A stretch of DNA of 34,525 nt from Lachnospiraceae bacterium (GTDB lineage Bacteria; Bacillota; Clostridia; Lachnospirales; Lachnospiraceae). The stretch is from NCBI GenBank assembly GCA_022796475.1, contig JAAWIS010000034.1, positions 1 through 34,525 on the forward strand. The letters are read 5' to 3'. Shown here piece after piece: positions 1 through 7,709 of the stretch; the stretch's first letter is position 1, and each line of letters opens with the position of its first letter. The translations under genes and the position numbers were made by a program. The notes under the pieces were generated by a model that was not told where the DNA came from, made no database searches, and saw nothing but the letters and a program-made list of their open reading frames with translations.

Positions 1-17
1 AGCTGAGCTATTCCGCC
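1..17 (-). tRNA. partial tRNA, 5' end only
   Basis: Read on the minus strand, these bases give a 7-nt acceptor strand (GGCGGAA), then TA and the D-stem GCTC with the usual AG after it. That is the start of a tRNA whose body lies beyond the left edge. The anticodon is outside the window, so the isotype cannot be read. It sits 7 nt downstream of tRNA-Val on the same strand, so the two are probably co-transcribed. Confidence 0.8.
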
Positions 18-24
18 AGATATA

Positions 25-97
25 TGGGGCCTACAGGGCTCGAACCTGTGACCCTCTGCTTGTAAGGCAGATGCTCTCCCAGCTGAGCTAAGACCCC
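25..97 (-). tRNA. tRNA-Val (anticodon TAC)
   Basis: The minus strand folds as a full 73-nt tRNA. The acceptor stem is GGGGTCT/AGGCCCC with one G-T pair. A D-stem, an anticodon stem CTGCC/AGCAG enclosing loop TTACAAG, and a T-arm with GGTTCGAGCC are all present. The anticodon TAC decodes valine GUN codons. After discriminator A the DNA reads TATA, so CCA must be added after transcription. It is the first gene of a minus-strand tRNA cluster that continues past the left edge. Confidence 0.95.
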
Positions 98-149
98 ATA
101 ATGCCGCTTCTAACAGTAAAAAACTGTCCTTTCCTGCGACTGCTTTAAC

Positions 150-178
150 AGTATAACTCCTATTGTTCTAATTGTCAA
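150..178 (-). promoter_or_regulatory. sigma-A type promoter of the tRNA cluster
   Basis: On the minus strand a perfect TTGACA (-35, plus positions 173-178) is followed after 17 nt by TATACT (-10, 150-155). The start point would be near 143, leaving a leader of about 45 nt before tRNA-Val. The near-consensus sequence fits a strong stable-RNA promoter. The -35 lies in one arm of the inverted repeat ATTGTCAA (171-178) / TTGACAAT (186-193). Confidence 0.8.
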
Positions 179-286
179 CATTTTTTTGACAATTTTTTCA
201 GAAAGTTTTTTTCGGATTTTTTTCCGTGTTTTTCCGAAGAATTTGGGAAAATATATATGGAAAACCATCGCTTTTTCCTTTATTTA

Positions 287-295
287 TGATATACT
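287..295 (+). promoter_or_regulatory. extended -10 promoter of the lipid-kinase-like gene
   Basis: TGATATACT carries the TG of an extended -10 followed by TATACT (290-295). No good -35 is visible 17 nt upstream, as is common for extended -10 promoters. The start would be near 302, about 23 nt before the ATG at 325, with the ribosome binding site AGGAGG (313-318) between them. Confidence 0.5.
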
Positions 296-324
296 TAAGA
301 AAGGATTATGCTAGGAGGACTTTC

Positions 325-1248
325 ATGTACTTTTTTATCGTAAATCCCCTCTCTTGTTCAGGAAGGGGAGAAAAGATATGGATAAAACTGGAAAAGGTGC
401 TGAAGAAAAAGGCAATTACGTATGAGAGCTATCTTATAAGCCAGCCGGGAGATGCCAGAAGCATAGCCAAGATGCTGACCAGAAACTGCCGTGATCCGAA
501 GGTAATCGTAGTTGTAGGGGGAGAGCAGATTCTGAGTGAAGTGCTGGATGGCTTGGACATTAGCCGGATGATTTCCTTAGGCTATATTCCATTAGGACCA
601 GGGAATGACTTTACCAGAAGTGTAAAGCTGCCTTCCACCCCTGTCAAAGGGTTAAAGCGGATCCTGTCTGCTAAAAACTGCTGCCTTTTGGACTATGGGG
701 TGCTGACATTCGGAAGCAAGGCAGAGCACAGACGGTTTGCAGTGGGGGCTGTGCTGGGAATAGACGGGGCTGCTGGCTGCAGTGTTTCTGGTCAGTCAGC
801 CAGAGGGCCAGGCAGCAGAAACTATCTGAAACGCCTGTGTCGGGCTGTAGCCGGATGGAAGCAACTGATTTTAGCAAAATCGGTTAAGGGATATATTATT
901 CTTGACCGGGTCAAAAAAATTGAGTTTAATCATATTTATTTTATATCAGTCCAGATCCATCCTTTTGTGGGCGGAGGTTTTCAGTTTGCGCCAATGGCAG
1001 ATTTCAGCGATGGCAGGCTGTCTGTCTGTGTGGTAAGTTTCGAAAGCAAATGGAAGCTGCTGTCCACTGTTATTTCAGCATTTTTTCTCCGGAAAAAGGG
1101 GCGCAGCGGAGTTCGCCGATTTGAGTGCAGAGAAGCATTTCTTCATGTAGAGCGTCCTATGCCAGTTCACGCAGATGGTGAAGACTGCGGAAGCTGGATG
1201 GATATACAGACAGAATGTATTGAACGAAAGATGCGGATGATTCTGTAA
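325..1248 (+). CDS. diacylglycerol/lipid kinase family protein with altered nucleotide motif
   Basis: This 307-aa protein resembles the DAGK-catalytic lipid kinases (DgkB, YegS), cytoplasmic or peripheral enzymes that phosphorylate diacylglycerol or related lipids. Visible family marks are an N-terminal FIVNPLSCSGRG, a central PLGPGNDFTRS (usually GTGNDFAR), PMADFSDG near residue 230 and HADGED near the C-terminus. The start at 325 is chosen for its AGGAGG seven bases upstream and because homologues begin with the same YFFIVNP stretch; the frame is open further upstream to 226 but without a ribosome site. The odd feature is VVVGGEQILSEV where the family has GGDGT-NEV: the aspartate and glycine of the ATP loop are replaced. 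The family fold is likely; kinase activity is uncertain. Confidence 0.75.
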   Translation: MYFFIVNPLSCSGRGEKIWIKLEKVLKKKAITYESYLISQPGDARSIAKMLTRNCRDPKVIVVVGGEQILSEVLDGLDISRMISLGYIPLGPGNDFTRSVKLPSTPVKGLKRILSAKNCCLLDYGVLTFGSKAEHRRFAVGAVLGIDGAAGCSVSGQSARGPGSRNYLKRLCRAVAGWKQLILAKSVKGYIILDRVKKIEFNHIYFISVQIHPFVGGGFQFAPMADFSDGRLSVCVVSFESKWKLLSTVISAFFLRKKGRSGVRRFECREAFLHVERPMPVHADGEDCGSWMDIQTECIERKMRMIL

Positions 1249-1312
1249 GAAAGATGCCATAAAAACTGTAAGAAAGACGATATAGGAAATGTAAGGAAGA
1301 TAAGGTAAACTA
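1244..1312 (+). repeat. three 23-bp direct repeats before ispF
   Basis: TGTAAGAAAGA starts at 1244 and at 1267, and TGTAAGGAAGA at 1290, giving an exact 23-bp period. The first copy overlaps the stop codon of the upstream gene and the third ends about 40 bp before the ispF start. The spacing of roughly two helical turns would place a bound protein on one face of the DNA. No known operator was recognised. Confidence 0.6.
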
Positions 1313-1351
1313 TATGAAATGATGGGAAAGCAGAAAGGAATTGAAACCAGA

Positions 1352-2002
1352 ATGAGAATTGGACAGGGATATGACGTGCACCGGCTGGCTGAAGGCAGAA
1401 AGCTGATATTAGGAGGAGTTGAAATTCCCTATGAAAAGGGGCTTTTGGGACATTCTGATGCAGATGTACTGCTTCATGCAGTGATGGATGCGCTGCTGGG
1501 GGCGGCTGCCCTTGGGGATATTGGCCAGCATTTTCCTGATACCGATCCGCAGTATCAGGGGATATCCAGCATGGAACTGCTGAAACATGTGGGAAAACTT
1601 TTGGATGAAAGCCATTATGTCATTGAAAATATTGACGCTACTATTATTGCCCAGAGGCCGAAACTGGCAGCTTACCGCCCGGAGATGGCAGCAAATATCG
1701 CCCATGTTCTTGGCCTTAAGGAAAACAGAGTCAGCGTAAAGGCCACAACAGAAGAAGGCCTGGGATTTACCGGAACTGGAGAAGGAATTTCTGCCCAGGC
1801 CATTGCATTATTGACAGAAGTGGCAAATTATTGTTATTATGATGCAGGGGATAATCAGGAGGCAGTTTTAACAGGTCCGGAAAGCATAGAGCTTTTAAAG
1901 GATCAGGAAACAGAAGGCTGTGCTGGTTGTTCCGGATGCAAAAAGCAGGCAGGGAAAGGCCAATCCATTAAGACAGGGGAGTCAGACAATGAAAATTTTT
2001 AA
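1352..2002 (+). CDS. ispF: 2-C-methyl-D-erythritol 2,4-cyclodiphosphate synthase with Cys-rich tail
   Basis: IspF converts the phosphorylated CDP-methylerythritol intermediate to the cyclodiphosphate, with loss of CMP, in the MEP isoprenoid pathway. The start [12 protein letters not shown] aligns with the family. Zinc ligands Asp8, His10 and His42 are present ([17 protein letters not shown]), as are [13 protein letters not shown] and [10 protein letters not shown] near residues 130-140. An in-frame ATG at 1319 would add 11 residues unlike the family; 1352 has AAGGAA eleven bases upstream. The protein is 216 aa, about 57 longer than usual. The extra tail holds CAGCSGCKK and a charged end that overlaps cysS by 14 nt. 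Overlap and spacing imply an operon with cysS, mrnC and rlmB. Confidence 0.95.
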   Translation: MRIGQGYDVHRLAEGRKLILGGVEIPYEKGLLGHSDADVLLHAVMDALLGAAALGDIGQHFPDTDPQYQGISSMELLKHVGKLLDESHYVIENIDATIIAQRPKLAAYRPEMAANIAHVLGLKENRVSVKATTEEGLGFTGTGEGISAQAIALLTEVANYCYYDAGDNQEAVLTGPESIELLKDQETEGCAGCSGCKKQAGKGQSIKTGESDNENF

Positions 2003-3401
2003 TACCTTAAGCAGGAGAAAAGAAGAATTTGTACCATTAGAGCCTGGAGAGGTGAAAATGTATGTATGCGGGCCTACTGTGTATAATTTTATCCATATCG
2101 GAAATGCCCGCCCGATGATTATATTTGACACCGTGCGCCGTTATTTTGAATATAAAGGTTATAAGGTGAATTATGTTACAAATTTTACAGATGTGGATGA
2201 TAAAATTATAAAGAAGGCTATAGAGGAAGGCACAGATGCAAATACGATTTCCAGGCGCTATATTGAAGAATGCAAAAAAGACATGGAAGGCATGAATGTA
2301 AGACCGGCCACAAAGCATCCTTTGGCAACAGAGGAAATCGACGGGATGCTGGAAATGATTGAAACGTTAATCGAAAAAGGCCACGCTTACATGGCAAAAG
2401 ATGGAACTGTGTATTTCCGGGTAAAATCTTTTCCGGAATATGGGAAACTGTCCCACAAAAATCTTGATGAACTCCAGTCAGGCTTTCGCGAGATTAAGGT
2501 AACCGGGGAAGAGGGCAAGGAGGATCCGAACGACTTCGTCCTCTGGAAGCCGAAAAAGGAAGGGGAGCCTTTCTGGGAATCACCATGGTGTCAGGGCCGT
2601 CCCGGATGGCATATTGAGTGTTCTGTTATGGCCAAGCGGTATCTTGGGGATCAGATTGATATCCATGCAGGGGGAGAGGATTTAATCTTTCCTCATCATG
2701 AAAATGAGATTGCCCAAAGCGAGGCAGCAAATGAGAAGCCATTTGCTGCTTATTGGATGCATAACGGATTTTTAAATATTGATAACAGAAAAATGTCCAA
2801 ATCTGCCGGGAATTTCTTTACCGTTCGGGAGATCAGTGAAAAATACGATTTACAGGTACTTCGGTTTTTCATGCTCAGCGCCCATTACAGAAGCCCCTTT
2901 AATTTCAGCGATGAGCTGATGGAAGCCTCAAAGAATGGTCTGGAGCGGATTTTAACGGCTGTGGAGCGCTTAGACGGGCTGAAGGAAAAGGCAGAAGGTG
3001 CCGCCGAGCTAAGCCGGGAAGAAAAGGAAGGGGAAACCCTGTTAAAAGGCCTGGTGGAAAAGTTTGAAGCGGCCATGGAGGACGACTTTAACACAGCAGA
3101 TGCAGTTGCAGCGTTGTTTGAACTGGTAAAATTAGCAAATACCACAGCGTCAGAAGCCAGTTCAAAAGCTTATATCAGCCTCATAACGGATGAGATCAAA
3201 AAGCTGTGCAATGTTTTAGGGATTATTACAGAGAGAAAGGCTGTGGCTTTGGATCAGGAAGTGGAAGAATTGATTGAAAAGCGTCAGCAGGCCAGGAAAG
3301 CAAAGAATTTTGCACTTGCAGATGAAATAAGAAACAGCTTGCTGGCAATGGGTATTGTTCTGGAAGACACCAGAGAAGGCGTAAAATGGAAACGGGTGTA
3401 G
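1989..3401 (+). CDS. cysS: cysteinyl-tRNA synthetase
   Basis: A 470-aa class I aminoacyl-tRNA synthetase that charges tRNA-Cys with cysteine in the cytoplasm. It shows the zinc cysteine Cys27 in [10 protein letters not shown], the HIGH-type motif HIGNARP near residue 36, further zinc ligands in WHIECSVMA and FPHHENE, and the KMSKS signature in [10 protein letters not shown]. Length matches the family. The ATG at 1989 has AGGGGAG upstream and gives the conserved MKIFNTLSR start; the open frame to 1920 lies inside ispF and is not needed. The gene overlaps ispF by 14 nt and mrnC by 16 nt, so translational coupling is likely. No T-box leader is seen, as expected for an internal operon position. 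Confidence 0.97.
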   Translation: MKIFNTLSRRKEEFVPLEPGEVKMYVCGPTVYNFIHIGNARPMIIFDTVRRYFEYKGYKVNYVTNFTDVDDKIIKKAIEEGTDANTISRRYIEECKKDMEGMNVRPATKHPLATEEIDGMLEMIETLIEKGHAYMAKDGTVYFRVKSFPEYGKLSHKNLDELQSGFREIKVTGEEGKEDPNDFVLWKPKKEGEPFWESPWCQGRPGWHIECSVMAKRYLGDQIDIHAGGEDLIFPHHENEIAQSEAANEKPFAAYWMHNGFLNIDNRKMSKSAGNFFTVREISEKYDLQVLRFFMLSAHYRSPFNFSDELMEASKNGLERILTAVERLDGLKEKAEGAAELSREEKEGETLLKGLVEKFEAAMEDDFNTADAVAALFELVKLANTTASEASSKAYISLITDEIKKLCNVLGIITERKAVALDQEVEELIEKRQQARKAKNFALADEIRNSLLAMGIVLEDTREGVKWKRV

Positions 3402-3871
3402 AGAGAAAAACACAAGAGGGAATGGAAAATCTTCTGGAATACTATAAAGCGTCTATGAAAATGGAAGAAATCCATGCCCAGATATATTCCCCATTGGTTT
3501 TGGCTTATATTGGAGATGCTGTTTATGAGCTTATGGTGCGGTCCAAGGTGGTGAATGGAGGAAATATTCCAGTAAATAAGCTTCACAGACACAGCGCCCG
3601 ACTGGTATGTGCCCAGACACAGGCAAGGCTTATTAAGCTTTTGGAAGCTGATTTAAGCGAGGAGGAGCTGGCTGTTTTTAAGCGGGGCAGAAATGCAAAG
3701 TCTGTTAGTACAGCGAAAAATGCGTCGGTTGCAGATTACCGTTTTGCCACTGGATTTGAGGCTTTGGTAGGCTGGCTGTTTTTATCAGAACAGTTTGCCA
3801 GGCTGATTGATTTGATAAGCCTTGGTCTGGAGAGGATAGGAGAACTGGAAGTATGCGATATGAAGAACTGA
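3386..3871 (+). CDS. mrnC: mini-ribonuclease III
   Basis: A 161-aa RNase III-like catalytic domain without a double-stranded-RNA binding domain. MrnC matures the ends of 23S rRNA precursor in Firmicutes. The signature YSPLVLAYIGDAVYELMVR contains the acidic metal-binding residues, and VADYRFATGFEALVGWLF is the second conserved acidic region. The start at 3386 overlaps the cysS stop and has AGAAGGCG seven bases upstream. An internal ATG at 3422, with AGAGGG very close, would give a more typical N-terminus, so the first 12 residues are uncertain. The position between cysS and rlmB is the usual one in Clostridia and Bacilli. Confidence 0.93.
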   Translation: METGVERKTQEGMENLLEYYKASMKMEEIHAQIYSPLVLAYIGDAVYELMVRSKVVNGGNIPVNKLHRHSARLVCAQTQARLIKLLEADLSEEELAVFKRGRNAKSVSTAKNASVADYRFATGFEALVGWLFLSEQFARLIDLISLGLERIGELEVCDMKN

Positions 3872-4602
3872 ACATAGAGGGACGGAATGCAGTGCTGGAA
3901 GCGTTCCGTTCCGGAAAAACCATTGATAAGCTGTTTATCCAGGACGGATGCCATGACGGACCAATTCAGTCCATTACCAGGGAAGCAAGGAAACAGGATA
4001 CGATTATTACTTATATGGCAAAGGAACGGCTGGATCAGATGTCTGTTTCCGGAAGGCATCAGGGTGTGATTGCATTGGGAGCGGCTTATGCCTATGCCCA
4101 GGTAGAAGAATTGCTTTTAGCAGCCGAAGAAAAGGGAGAACCGCCTTTTTTGATTCTTCTGGACGGAATTGAGGATCCCCACAATTTAGGAGCGATTATC
4201 CGTACTGCCAATTTGGCGGGAGCCCACGGAGTGATTATTCCGAAACGCAGGGCAGCAGGGCTTACATCTGTAGTGGCAAAAACCTCAGCCGGAGCCTTAA
4301 ACTATACCCCGGTGGCAAAGGTAACGAATCTTTCCGCTACCATAGAATGGCTTAAGGAAAAGGGGCTGTGGTTTGTCTGTGCTGATATGGGCGGGGAAAG
4401 TATGTACCGACTGAATCTGACAGGCCCCATTGGACTGGTAATTGGAAATGAAGGAAAGGGAGTGGGAAAGCTGGTTAAGGAAACCTGTGATATGACAGCT
4501 TCAATCCCTATGAAAGGGAATATCAGTTCCCTGAACGCTTCGGTGGCAGCCGGAGTTTTGTGTTATGAAATCCTCCGTCAGCGTTTATTCGCCGGCGGTT
4601 AA
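3853..4602 (+). CDS. rlmB: 23S rRNA (guanosine-2'-O)-methyltransferase RlmB (SpoU/TrmH family)
   Basis: This 249-aa protein methylates the ribose of a guanosine in 23S rRNA (G2251 in E. coli numbering) using S-adenosylmethionine. An N-terminal substrate-binding domain (IEGRNAVLEAF, residues 8-18) is followed by the trefoil-knot SPOUT domain. SpoU motif 1 is LDGIEDPHNLGAIIRTA, motif 2 IGNEGKGV and motif 3 IPMKGNISSLNASVAAGV. It overlaps mrnC by 19 nt and is the last gene of the overlapping run. No clear terminator follows; the next gene starts 44 nt later. Confidence 0.95.
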   Translation: MRYEELNIEGRNAVLEAFRSGKTIDKLFIQDGCHDGPIQSITREARKQDTIITYMAKERLDQMSVSGRHQGVIALGAAYAYAQVEELLLAAEEKGEPPFLILLDGIEDPHNLGAIIRTANLAGAHGVIIPKRRAAGLTSVVAKTSAGALNYTPVAKVTNLSATIEWLKEKGLWFVCADMGGESMYRLNLTGPIGLVIGNEGKGVGKLVKETCDMTASIPMKGNISSLNASVAAGVLCYEILRQRLFAGG

Positions 4603-4646
4603 AGGATAGAAAGTTATGATATATTTGCGAAATGGAGGAAATTGCA

Positions 4647-5516
4647 ATGATCGTTATGAAGAAATTGGCTAAAAAAACAGCCGCATTATTAGCAGCATTT
4701 TGTCTGGCAGCTATCCCGATGACTGCCTTTGGTATGGTTCGGACCCCTATCGCATCCGGATCGGTTACGTATGGAAATGATAAAGTAACCATTGATGCGT
4801 CTCATACGGATCAGGGCTATGTGATGATTAAGTATACAGGAGGAAACAGCAAAATCAAAATTCAGGTGACAAAAGGAACTACGTACACCTACAATTTGAA
4901 TGCAAGAGATACATATGAGGTATTTCCTTTAACAGAAGGCAACGGAAGCTATTCCGTCAAGGTATTTGAGAATATCAGCGGAAACCAGTATGCCCAGGCC
5001 TGCAGCCAGAACATTCAGGTATCCCTGGAAAATCAATATACCCCGTTTTTATACCCGAACCAGTATGTGAATTTTAACCAGAACAGTAATGCAGTAGCAG
5101 TCAGCAACCAGGTGGCAGCCGGGGCAGGGGAGGAAATTGCCATTGTAACCAATGTATTTAATTATGTAGTGGAAAACCTGACCTATGACTATAATAAGGC
5201 AGCTACCGTGCAAAGCGGATATCTTCCTAATGTAGATGCCACATTAGCTTCAAAAAACGGGATTTGCTTTGACTATGCATCTCTGATGACTGCAATGCTG
5301 CGGGCACAGGATATCCCCACAAAGCTGGTAATCGGCTACACAGGGGAGCTGTATCATGCATGGATCAGTGTTTATCTGAAAAACCAGGGATGGGTAGATG
5401 ATATTATCTACTTTGACGGGTCAAACTGGAGCTTGATGGATCCAACGTTCGCATCCAGCGGCGGTTTGTCCTTTGGCGCTGGGGACAGCTCTTATCAGGC
5501 AAAATATGCATATTAA
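4647..5516 (+). CDS. secreted transglutaminase-like cysteine protein
   Basis: A 289-aa exported protein. MKKLAKK followed by a hydrophobic stretch ending PMTAFG is a signal peptide with likely cleavage after AFG. The mature N-terminal half is beta-rich with no recognised domain. The C-terminal part is a transglutaminase core with the full triad: Cys207 in NGICFDYASL, His237 in YHAWISVY and Asp265 in LMDPTF. Such proteins act as proteases, amidases or crosslinkers at the cell surface; the substrate is unknown. The start at 4647 is chosen because GGAGG lies eight bases upstream; an ATG at 4632 precedes that site and one at 4656 is too far. It stands just before the pilus-like operon, and a shared transcript is possible. 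Confidence 0.85.
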   Translation: MIVMKKLAKKTAALLAAFCLAAIPMTAFGMVRTPIASGSVTYGNDKVTIDASHTDQGYVMIKYTGGNSKIKIQVTKGTTYTYNLNARDTYEVFPLTEGNGSYSVKVFENISGNQYAQACSQNIQVSLENQYTPFLYPNQYVNFNQNSNAVAVSNQVAAGAGEEIAIVTNVFNYVVENLTYDYNKAATVQSGYLPNVDATLASKNGICFDYASLMTAMLRAQDIPTKLVIGYTGELYHAWISVYLKNQGWVDDIIYFDGSNWSLMDPTFASSGGLSFGAGDSSYQAKYAY

Positions 5517-5570
5517 GATGTTGGGGGCCAAAGGCTTTCTGATATCATATTATATGGAGGAGATACATTC

Positions 5571-6737
5571 GTGAGCAGTGAATTTGATGATATGCAGTTT
5601 GATACGGAGCCCGGGATGGAATCTGACGGGATGTCACAGCAGGCTGATGATAAAAAGAAAGAAGACAATCAAACAGATAAGAAAAGTAAAAAGCGGGCTC
5701 AAAACCGCTATCAGAATCAAGAGCTGTCTGCATTCTGCCTGCAGGTAGCCCTCCTTCTGGAGGCGGCAGTGCCGTTAGATGAGGGGCTTTCCATTATGGC
5801 AGAAGATGCGGGAGAGCAGTGGGAAAAGGATATGCTGCTTTTTATGGCAGAAGGTGTGGAGCTGGGAGATCCCTTTTATCAGGTATTGGAGGATACGAAG
5901 GCATTTCCTCCCTATGTGGTTAAGATGGCAAAGCTTGGCCAGAATACCGGAACCATGGATCAGATGATGCTGTCTTTGGCGGAATACTATGAAAAAGAAT
6001 ATTTTCTGATGCGGAATATCAAAAACGCCCTGACGTATCCGATTATTATGGTATTTATGCTTTTAGCAGTGCTGTTTGTACTGTTTGTTAAAGTAATGCC
6101 CATATTCGAGGATGTGTATTCCCAGTTAGGTGCTGAAATTTCCACAGTGGCAAAGTCGGCAATTCAGTTTGGAGGCGTATTCAGCGGGGTGGCCCTTATA
6201 GTAGGTGCTGTGCTGGTAGTGGTTTGTGCAGCCGTGTGGGGATTTACCAGGCTTGGTCACAGGATTTCACTGGTGGATAAGCTGGTTGCCTGGACCAAAA
6301 GAAGAAGCAAGATAGCCCTTGCCGTTGCAAACCGTCGGTTTACCTCAGTTTTGGCGCTGACGCTGCATAGCGGGCTGGAGCTGGAGAAAGGGCTGGAGCT
6401 GGCTGCCGAGCTGGTGGAAAACCAGGCTGTAGCAGAAAAAATCGAAAGCTGCCGCCAGATGTTAGGCGAAGGCCAAAGTTATTACGCTTCTATGAAGGCT
6501 ACCGGGCTGTTTTCCGGTTTCCATATCCAGATGATTAAAACAGGAACCAGAAGCGGTCATTTAGACCGGGTAATGGAAGATATTTCCCAGGACTATGAGC
6601 AGCAGGCAGACGGAGCCATTGATAATGTAATCTCCAGATTTGAGCCAACCATGGTTGCTGTTTTGGCAGTTGCAGTCGGACTGGTGCTGCTTTCCGTAAT
6701 GCTTCCTTTAGTAGGCGTTCTTTCCACTATTGGATAA
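5571..6737 (+). CDS. pilC: type II secretion / type IV pilus inner-membrane platform protein (PilC/GspF)
   Basis: A 388-aa membrane protein that forms the platform turned by pilus ATPases. Residues 1-50 are a charged, disordered leader. Two T2SSF domains follow: the first around FCLQVALLLEAAVPLDEGL, the second around RFTSVLALTLHSGLELEKGL. Hydrophobic segments lie near residues 150-180, 200-225 and 360-388 (FEPTMVAVLAVAVGLVLLSV). The start codon is GTG with GGAGG ten bases upstream. It heads a tight operon ending in pilT. The family is certain; whether the machine makes a pilus, a DNA-uptake fibre or a secretion pseudopilus cannot be told from sequence. Confidence 0.92.
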   Translation: MSSEFDDMQFDTEPGMESDGMSQQADDKKKEDNQTDKKSKKRAQNRYQNQELSAFCLQVALLLEAAVPLDEGLSIMAEDAGEQWEKDMLLFMAEGVELGDPFYQVLEDTKAFPPYVVKMAKLGQNTGTMDQMMLSLAEYYEKEYFLMRNIKNALTYPIIMVFMLLAVLFVLFVKVMPIFEDVYSQLGAEISTVAKSAIQFGGVFSGVALIVGAVLVVVCAAVWGFTRLGHRISLVDKLVAWTKRRSKIALAVANRRFTSVLALTLHSGLELEKGLELAAELVENQAVAEKIESCRQMLGEGQSYYASMKATGLFSGFHIQMIKTGTRSGHLDRVMEDISQDYEQQADGAIDNVISRFEPTMVAVLAVAVGLVLLSVMLPLVGVLSTIG

Positions 6738-6767
6738 CGTAAAAAGAGGCTCAGGGGATGTGGACAT

Positions 6768-7097
6768 ATGAAAGTAAATAAGACAGGTAAAAAGAAATTA
6801 AATATCATAGGTTTTTTTGTTTCCGTCCTGCTTTTTTTTCTGGTAATTGGAGCGTTTGTTAATGGTGCATCCGCATTTTCAGGAAAAGCACGTTCTGAAG
6901 GGGATGTAACCTTAAGGAATGCCATTGCAAGAGCGACTGTTCAGTGCTATGCCATTGAAGGCCGCTATCCGCCCAGTGTGGAATATTTAGAGGAGCATTA
7001 CGGAATCCAGATTGACCGGAAACGGTATCATGTATTTTATGAAGGCTTTGCCTCTAATATCATGCCGGATATTACGGTGATTCCGGCGGAAGAATAG
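6768..7097 (+). CDS. small membrane-anchored pseudopilin-like protein
   Basis: A 109-aa protein with a lysine-rich N-terminus, one hydrophobic segment (residues 13-34) and a soluble domain. The soluble part LRNAIARATVQCYAIEGRYPPSVEYLEEHYG resembles the helix-plus-GRYP region of GspG-type pseudopilins, but no G-xxxx-E prepilin peptidase site is visible at the membrane segment. It lies 30 nt after pilC and 12 nt before the next gene, inside the pilus-like operon, so a minor subunit or assembly role is likely. This is inference from context and weak pattern similarity. Confidence 0.7.
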   Translation: MKVNKTGKKKLNIIGFFVSVLLFFLVIGAFVNGASAFSGKARSEGDVTLRNAIARATVQCYAIEGRYPPSVEYLEEHYGIQIDRKRYHVFYEGFASNIMPDITVIPAEE

Positions 7098-7109
7098 GAG
7101 GAAGCTTGA

Positions 7110-7709
7110 ATGGAAGAAATTGCTGTAAAACAATCTGCGCCGAAGCGGAATACAGGCAACCACGGACAGCTAATTAATGTGCTGTTTACCATGCTTTTGT
7201 TTTTGGTGTTTGTGCTCTGTGCGCTGTTTACGGTACTGATTGGGGGACAGGTATACGAAAATATTAATGTACGTTCCCAGGAAAATTTTACCGGAAGCGT
7301 GGCACTGCAATATGTGGCAAATAAAGTACGCCAGGGCGATCAGGAAGGGGCAGTCCATGTAATTACAGTGGAAGATACCCCAGTGCTGGAGATCAAAAGC
7401 GGTCTTGGAAATTATGTTTCCTGGATCTATTTCCGCGACGGTTCCATCTGTGAATTGTTTTTTGATCCGGCAGACGGCCTTGGACTGGCAGACGGCCTTT
7501 CAATTTTAACATGTGATGGCTTTACTCCAAGCCAGAGTGAGGACGGCAGGATCATCCGCCTTCAGACGGAAGGGATGGGCGGCACAAGCATAAGCCTGGC
7601 CTTACGGTGTGAAGAAAAAGAAGGAATCCAGCCAGGTTCAAAAACGCTGCAGCAGGAAGAGGAACCAAAACAAAAAGATACCCAGACAGGAGGAAGTGGA
7701 AATGAATAG
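7110..7709 (+). CDS. DUF4860-like pilus-operon membrane protein
   Basis: A 199-aa protein with a short cytoplasmic start, one transmembrane segment (about residues 25-46) and an extracytoplasmic beta-rich domain. The string GSVALQYVANKVRQGD and the domain layout match what I know of DUF4860 proteins in Lachnospiraceae pilus clusters; the match is from memory. The C-terminal 35 residues are charged and low-complexity. It overlaps the next gene by 8 nt, and GGAGG precedes its own ATG. A pilus or pseudopilus accessory role is inferred from position only. Confidence 0.75.
   Translation: MEEIAVKQSAPKRNTGNHGQLINVLFTMLLFLVFVLCALFTVLIGGQVYENINVRSQENFTGSVALQYVANKVRQGDQEGAVHVITVEDTPVLEIKSGLGNYVSWIYFRDGSICELFFDPADGLGLADGLSILTCDGFTPSQSEDGRIIRLQTEGMGGTSISLALRCEEKEGIQPGSKTLQQEEEPKQKDTQTGGSGNE

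Noticed and set aside
171-198. Hairpin plus T-run as a plus-strand terminator
   Set aside because: The stem is mostly A-T, there is no plus-strand gene before it in the window, and the left arm is explained as the tRNA promoter -35.
1319-1351. Upstream ATG start for ispF
   Set aside because: The extra residues do not resemble the IspF N-terminus; the ATG at 1352 gives the conserved [10 protein letters not shown] start and has an acceptable ribosome site.
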